Positions 14,324 to 15,600 of a DNA stretch of 15,600 nt are shown here, in pieces. The DNA lies in the NCBI GenBank assembly GCA_046724665.1, contig JBKOWZ010000075.1:1-15600 (forward strand). The letters run 5' to 3'. The stretch's first letter is position 1. Each line of letters opens with the position of its first letter. Under the pieces are notes generated by a model that worked only from the letters and a program-made list of their open reading frames with translations, was not told the DNA's origin and searched no databases. Source of the stretch: Actinocrinis sp046724665. Its GTDB lineage: Bacteria; Actinomycetota; Actinomycetes; Streptomycetales; Catenulisporaceae. A program made the position numbers and the translations under genes.

Positions 14324-14339
14324 AGCCGATTAGTCGGCT
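14324..14339. promoter_or_regulatory. AGCCGA-N4-TCGGCT inverted repeat in the divergent control region
   Basis: Six-base arms (14324-14329 and 14334-14339) flank the centre TTAG. The site lies about 40 bases upstream of the importer -35 and about 100 bases before the mutarotase gene, in a stretch less GC-rich than the rest of the window. GATTA also occurs twice nine bases apart (14319, 14328). It could be an activator or second repressor site for either gene. Confidence 0.35.
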
Positions 14340-14427
14340 GCCGCATGCCGGTCCGGCGTCGATCAGCTGGCAACAGTCGTGTAGTGAGCGGCGAAGCCGG
14401 CTGTAGCCGCCGTGGAACGCGGCGAGA

Positions 14428-14440
14428 TACGGTCCCCGGG
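14428..14440 (+). promoter_or_regulatory. Candidate -10 element for a leaderless mutarotase transcript
   Basis: TACGGT at 14428-14433 ends six bases before the GTG at 14440, so transcription could begin at the start codon. The only purine-rich stretch near the start, GCGAGA, is a poor ribosome site. No clear -35 is seen 17-18 bases upstream. Confidence 0.3.
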
Positions 14441-14802
14441 TGACTGAAACCGACACCCCCGAGCCCGCCTCGCCGCGCGGCCGCCGCTACGCGTCCGTCA
14501 TCAAGCTGCGCCCCGAGCACGCCGAGGAGTACCTGCGCCTGCACCGGGAGGTCTGGCCCGACGTGCTGGCCACGCTCACCGCGTGCGGCATCCGGAACTA
14601 CTCGATCTACCTGCACAGCGGCCTGCTGTTCGCCTACTACGAGTACGTGGGCGAAGACCACGCCGCGGACATGGCGCGGATCGCCGCCGATCCCGCGACG
14701 CAGCGCTGGTGGAAGCTGACCGATCCCTGCCAGGAGCCGGTGCCCGAGGCGGCGGCGGGGGAGTGGTGGCACGTGGTGCCCGAGGTCTTCCACCTGGACT
14801 GA
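14440..14802 (+). CDS. rhaM: L-rhamnose mutarotase
   Basis: A 120-residue cytoplasmic enzyme that interconverts the alpha and beta anomers of L-rhamnose, supplying the form used by catabolic enzymes. After about 15 extra N-terminal residues the protein aligns along its whole length with the E. coli enzyme as I recall it: EEYLRLH (29-35) carries Tyr31 and His35, matching the catalytic Tyr18 and His22; NYSIYL (53-58) matches NYAIYL; QRWW (88-91) supplies the conserved tryptophan pair; and the C-terminus PEVFHLD matches QEVFYLP. The start is the GTG at 14440; a leaderless transcript is possible. The gene is divergent from the sugar importer and shares its 320-base control region. Family members also act on other sugars such as L-fucose, so rhamnose is likely rather than certain. 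No rhamnose isomerase, kinase or aldolase lies in the window. Confidence 0.88.
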   Translation: MTETDTPEPASPRGRRYASVIKLRPEHAEEYLRLHREVWPDVLATLTACGIRNYSIYLHSGLLFAYYEYVGEDHAADMARIAADPATQRWWKLTDPCQEPVPEAAAGEWWHVVPEVFHLD

Positions 14803-14868
14803 CCCGCCCCGCCGCGGCGCGTTCCCGAACCCGCTGCTACCTATCGCGGCCGCGCGGCGTCTCTACTC

Positions 14869-14883
14869 CATGACGTCGTCATG
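14869..14883. promoter_or_regulatory. CATGACGTCGTCATG palindrome upstream of the sigma factor gene
   Basis: A perfect palindrome with seven-base arms and one central base, ending 37 bases before the sigma factor start at 14921. It lies where an operator or autoregulatory site would be expected. No convincing promoter hexamers are visible nearby, and the binding factor is unknown. Confidence 0.4.
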
Positions 14884-14920
14884 CTCGGATGCACTGTTCG
14901 GCTGTTCATGGGGAGCCACT

Positions 14921-15433
14921 GTGGGTGATCGGGAGTCCACCGGCCTCTCGCAGTACCACGAGTTCGCGTCCGCCAGGGCTGGTCAGCTCTTCCGGATCGC
15001 GTACCTCATGTGCGGGGACTGGCACGAGGCGCAGGACCTGGTGCAGACGTGTCTGGCCAAGCTCTACGCATCCTGGCACCGCATCCAGAACAGCGAGTCC
15101 GTGGACGCGTACGCCCGCAAGGCGCTGTTGCGCACGTATCTGTCGCACCGCAGGCTCCGGCGCAGCGGCGAGATCCCGGTCGCCGAGTTCGCCGAGTCCA
15201 GCGCGCCCGGGGACAACCCGGAACTGCGGCTGGTGCTGCTCGAGGCGCTCGCGTCGCTGCCGCCGCGCAACCGCGCGGTGATGGTGCTGCGCTACCTGGA
15301 CGACCACAGCGTCGAGGCGGTCGCCGCGATGCTGGACACCACCCCCTCCGCGATCAAGAGCATCTGCAACCGGTCGCTCAAACAGCTGCGCGAGCTGCTC
15401 GGCGGCGACCGGGAGCTGCTGTTCCAGGACTGA
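14921..15433 (+). CDS. SigE-family ECF RNA polymerase sigma factor
   Basis: A 170-residue alternative sigma factor of the actinobacterial SigE group of extracytoplasmic-function factors. The GTG at 14921 is chosen because GGGGAG lies five bases upstream and the protein then opens like its relatives (short lead, YHEFASARAGQLFRIAYLMCGD). An in-frame ATG at 14870 lacks a ribosome site, lies inside the palindrome at 14869-14883 and adds a cysteine-rich stretch not typical of the group. Region 2 spans about 12-80, with DWHEAQDLVQTCLAKLYASW for core binding and -10 recognition. Region 4 spans about 103-160, with LASLPPRNRAVMVLRYLDD and a helix-turn-helix at VEAVAAMLDTTPSAIKSICNRSLKQLREL for -35 contact. 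The short linker and absence of extra domains are normal. The gene 78 bases downstream is probably its membrane-bound partner, as is common for this group. Confidence 0.92.
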   Translation: MGDRESTGLSQYHEFASARAGQLFRIAYLMCGDWHEAQDLVQTCLAKLYASWHRIQNSESVDAYARKALLRTYLSHRRLRRSGEIPVAEFAESSAPGDNPELRLVLLEALASLPPRNRAVMVLRYLDDHSVEAVAAMLDTTPSAIKSICNRSLKQLRELLGGDRELLFQD

Positions 15434-15511
15434 CCGACCCGTCCGCGCATGACTGACTGACCCGCCGACCCGACCTCGGACCATCCATCCACCAGGGGAA
15501 CGCAGATCACG

Positions 15512-15600
15512 ATGAACGCAGCCGAAGACCGGCTCGCCGAGCTGATGGAAGCCGCGACCCGCGCGCTCGAACCACCCCTTGAAGCCCTGCTGGCCGAAGG
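15512..15600 (+). CDS. Start of a gene downstream of the sigma factor (truncated by window end)
   Basis: Only 29 complete codons are visible, beginning at the ATG at 15512 with AGGGGAA eleven bases upstream. The peptide starts MNAAEDRLAELMEAATRALE, an amphipathic, acidic N-terminus. In actinomycetes, genes just downstream of SigE-family sigma genes often encode a single-span membrane protein with this kind of beginning, thought to regulate the sigma factor. Position and this short stretch suggest the same here, but the membrane segment, if any, lies outside the window. The function is therefore a guess from context. Confidence 0.65.
   Translation, partial: MNAAEDRLAELMEAATRALEPPLEALLAE

Overview
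This window comes from a very GC-rich Gram-positive bacterium, almost certainly a filamentous, plant-polymer-degrading actinomycete related to Streptomyces or Catenulispora. Supporting signs are GTG starts, AGGAGG-type ribosome sites, SigE-family sigma factor organisation, CBM2 cellulose-binding modules, and a sugar importer of the kind that borrows its ATPase from elsewhere. The genus cannot be fixed from the sequence.

Layout from left to right. Positions 1-316 are non-coding, with one long stem-loop and a GAAA-N-TTTC box just before the first gene. A secreted clan GH-A glycoside hydrolase with Fn3 and CBM2 modules follows (317-2425, +). After a perfect hairpin comes a pyridoxamine-5'-phosphate-oxidase-like flavoprotein (2527-3111, +). 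A hairpin at 3146-3191 is shared with the convergent GH74 xyloglucanase-CBM2 gene (3225-6023, -). The GH74 promoter region (6024-6261) has a good -35/-10 pair flanked by two CGAAGCGCTT operator-like sites. Further along the minus strand are an F420-type luciferase-like oxidoreductase (6339-7097), a duplicated-ATPase ABC-F protein (7188-8948), a GH13 alpha-glucosidase-like enzyme (9005-10654), and the two permeases and the lipoprotein of a CUT1 sugar ABC importer (10753-14119). A 320-base divergent control region separates the importer from an L-rhamnose mutarotase gene (14440-14802, +). The window ends with a SigE-family ECF sigma factor (14921-15433, +) and the first 29 codons of a downstream gene.

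How the genes fit together. The two secreted enzymes would attack cell-wall polysaccharides (xyloglucan for GH74; probably an arabinose-containing or other hemicellulose for the GH-A enzyme) while anchored to cellulose by CBM2. The importer would take up oligosaccharides, and the cytoplasmic GH13 enzyme would hydrolyse alpha-glucosides. No ATPase partner for the importer is encoded here, so a shared MsiK-type ATPase is likely. The mutarotase next door points to rhamnose and the GH13 gene points to maltose-like sugars, so the imported sugar is not settled.

I did not find a convincing new kind of system such as a defence island, CRISPR array or mobile element. The most interesting material is regulatory: the operator pair around the GH74 promoter, a palindrome in the importer promoter spacer, a box shared by both secreted hydrolases, and an intercistronic hairpin inside the importer operon.
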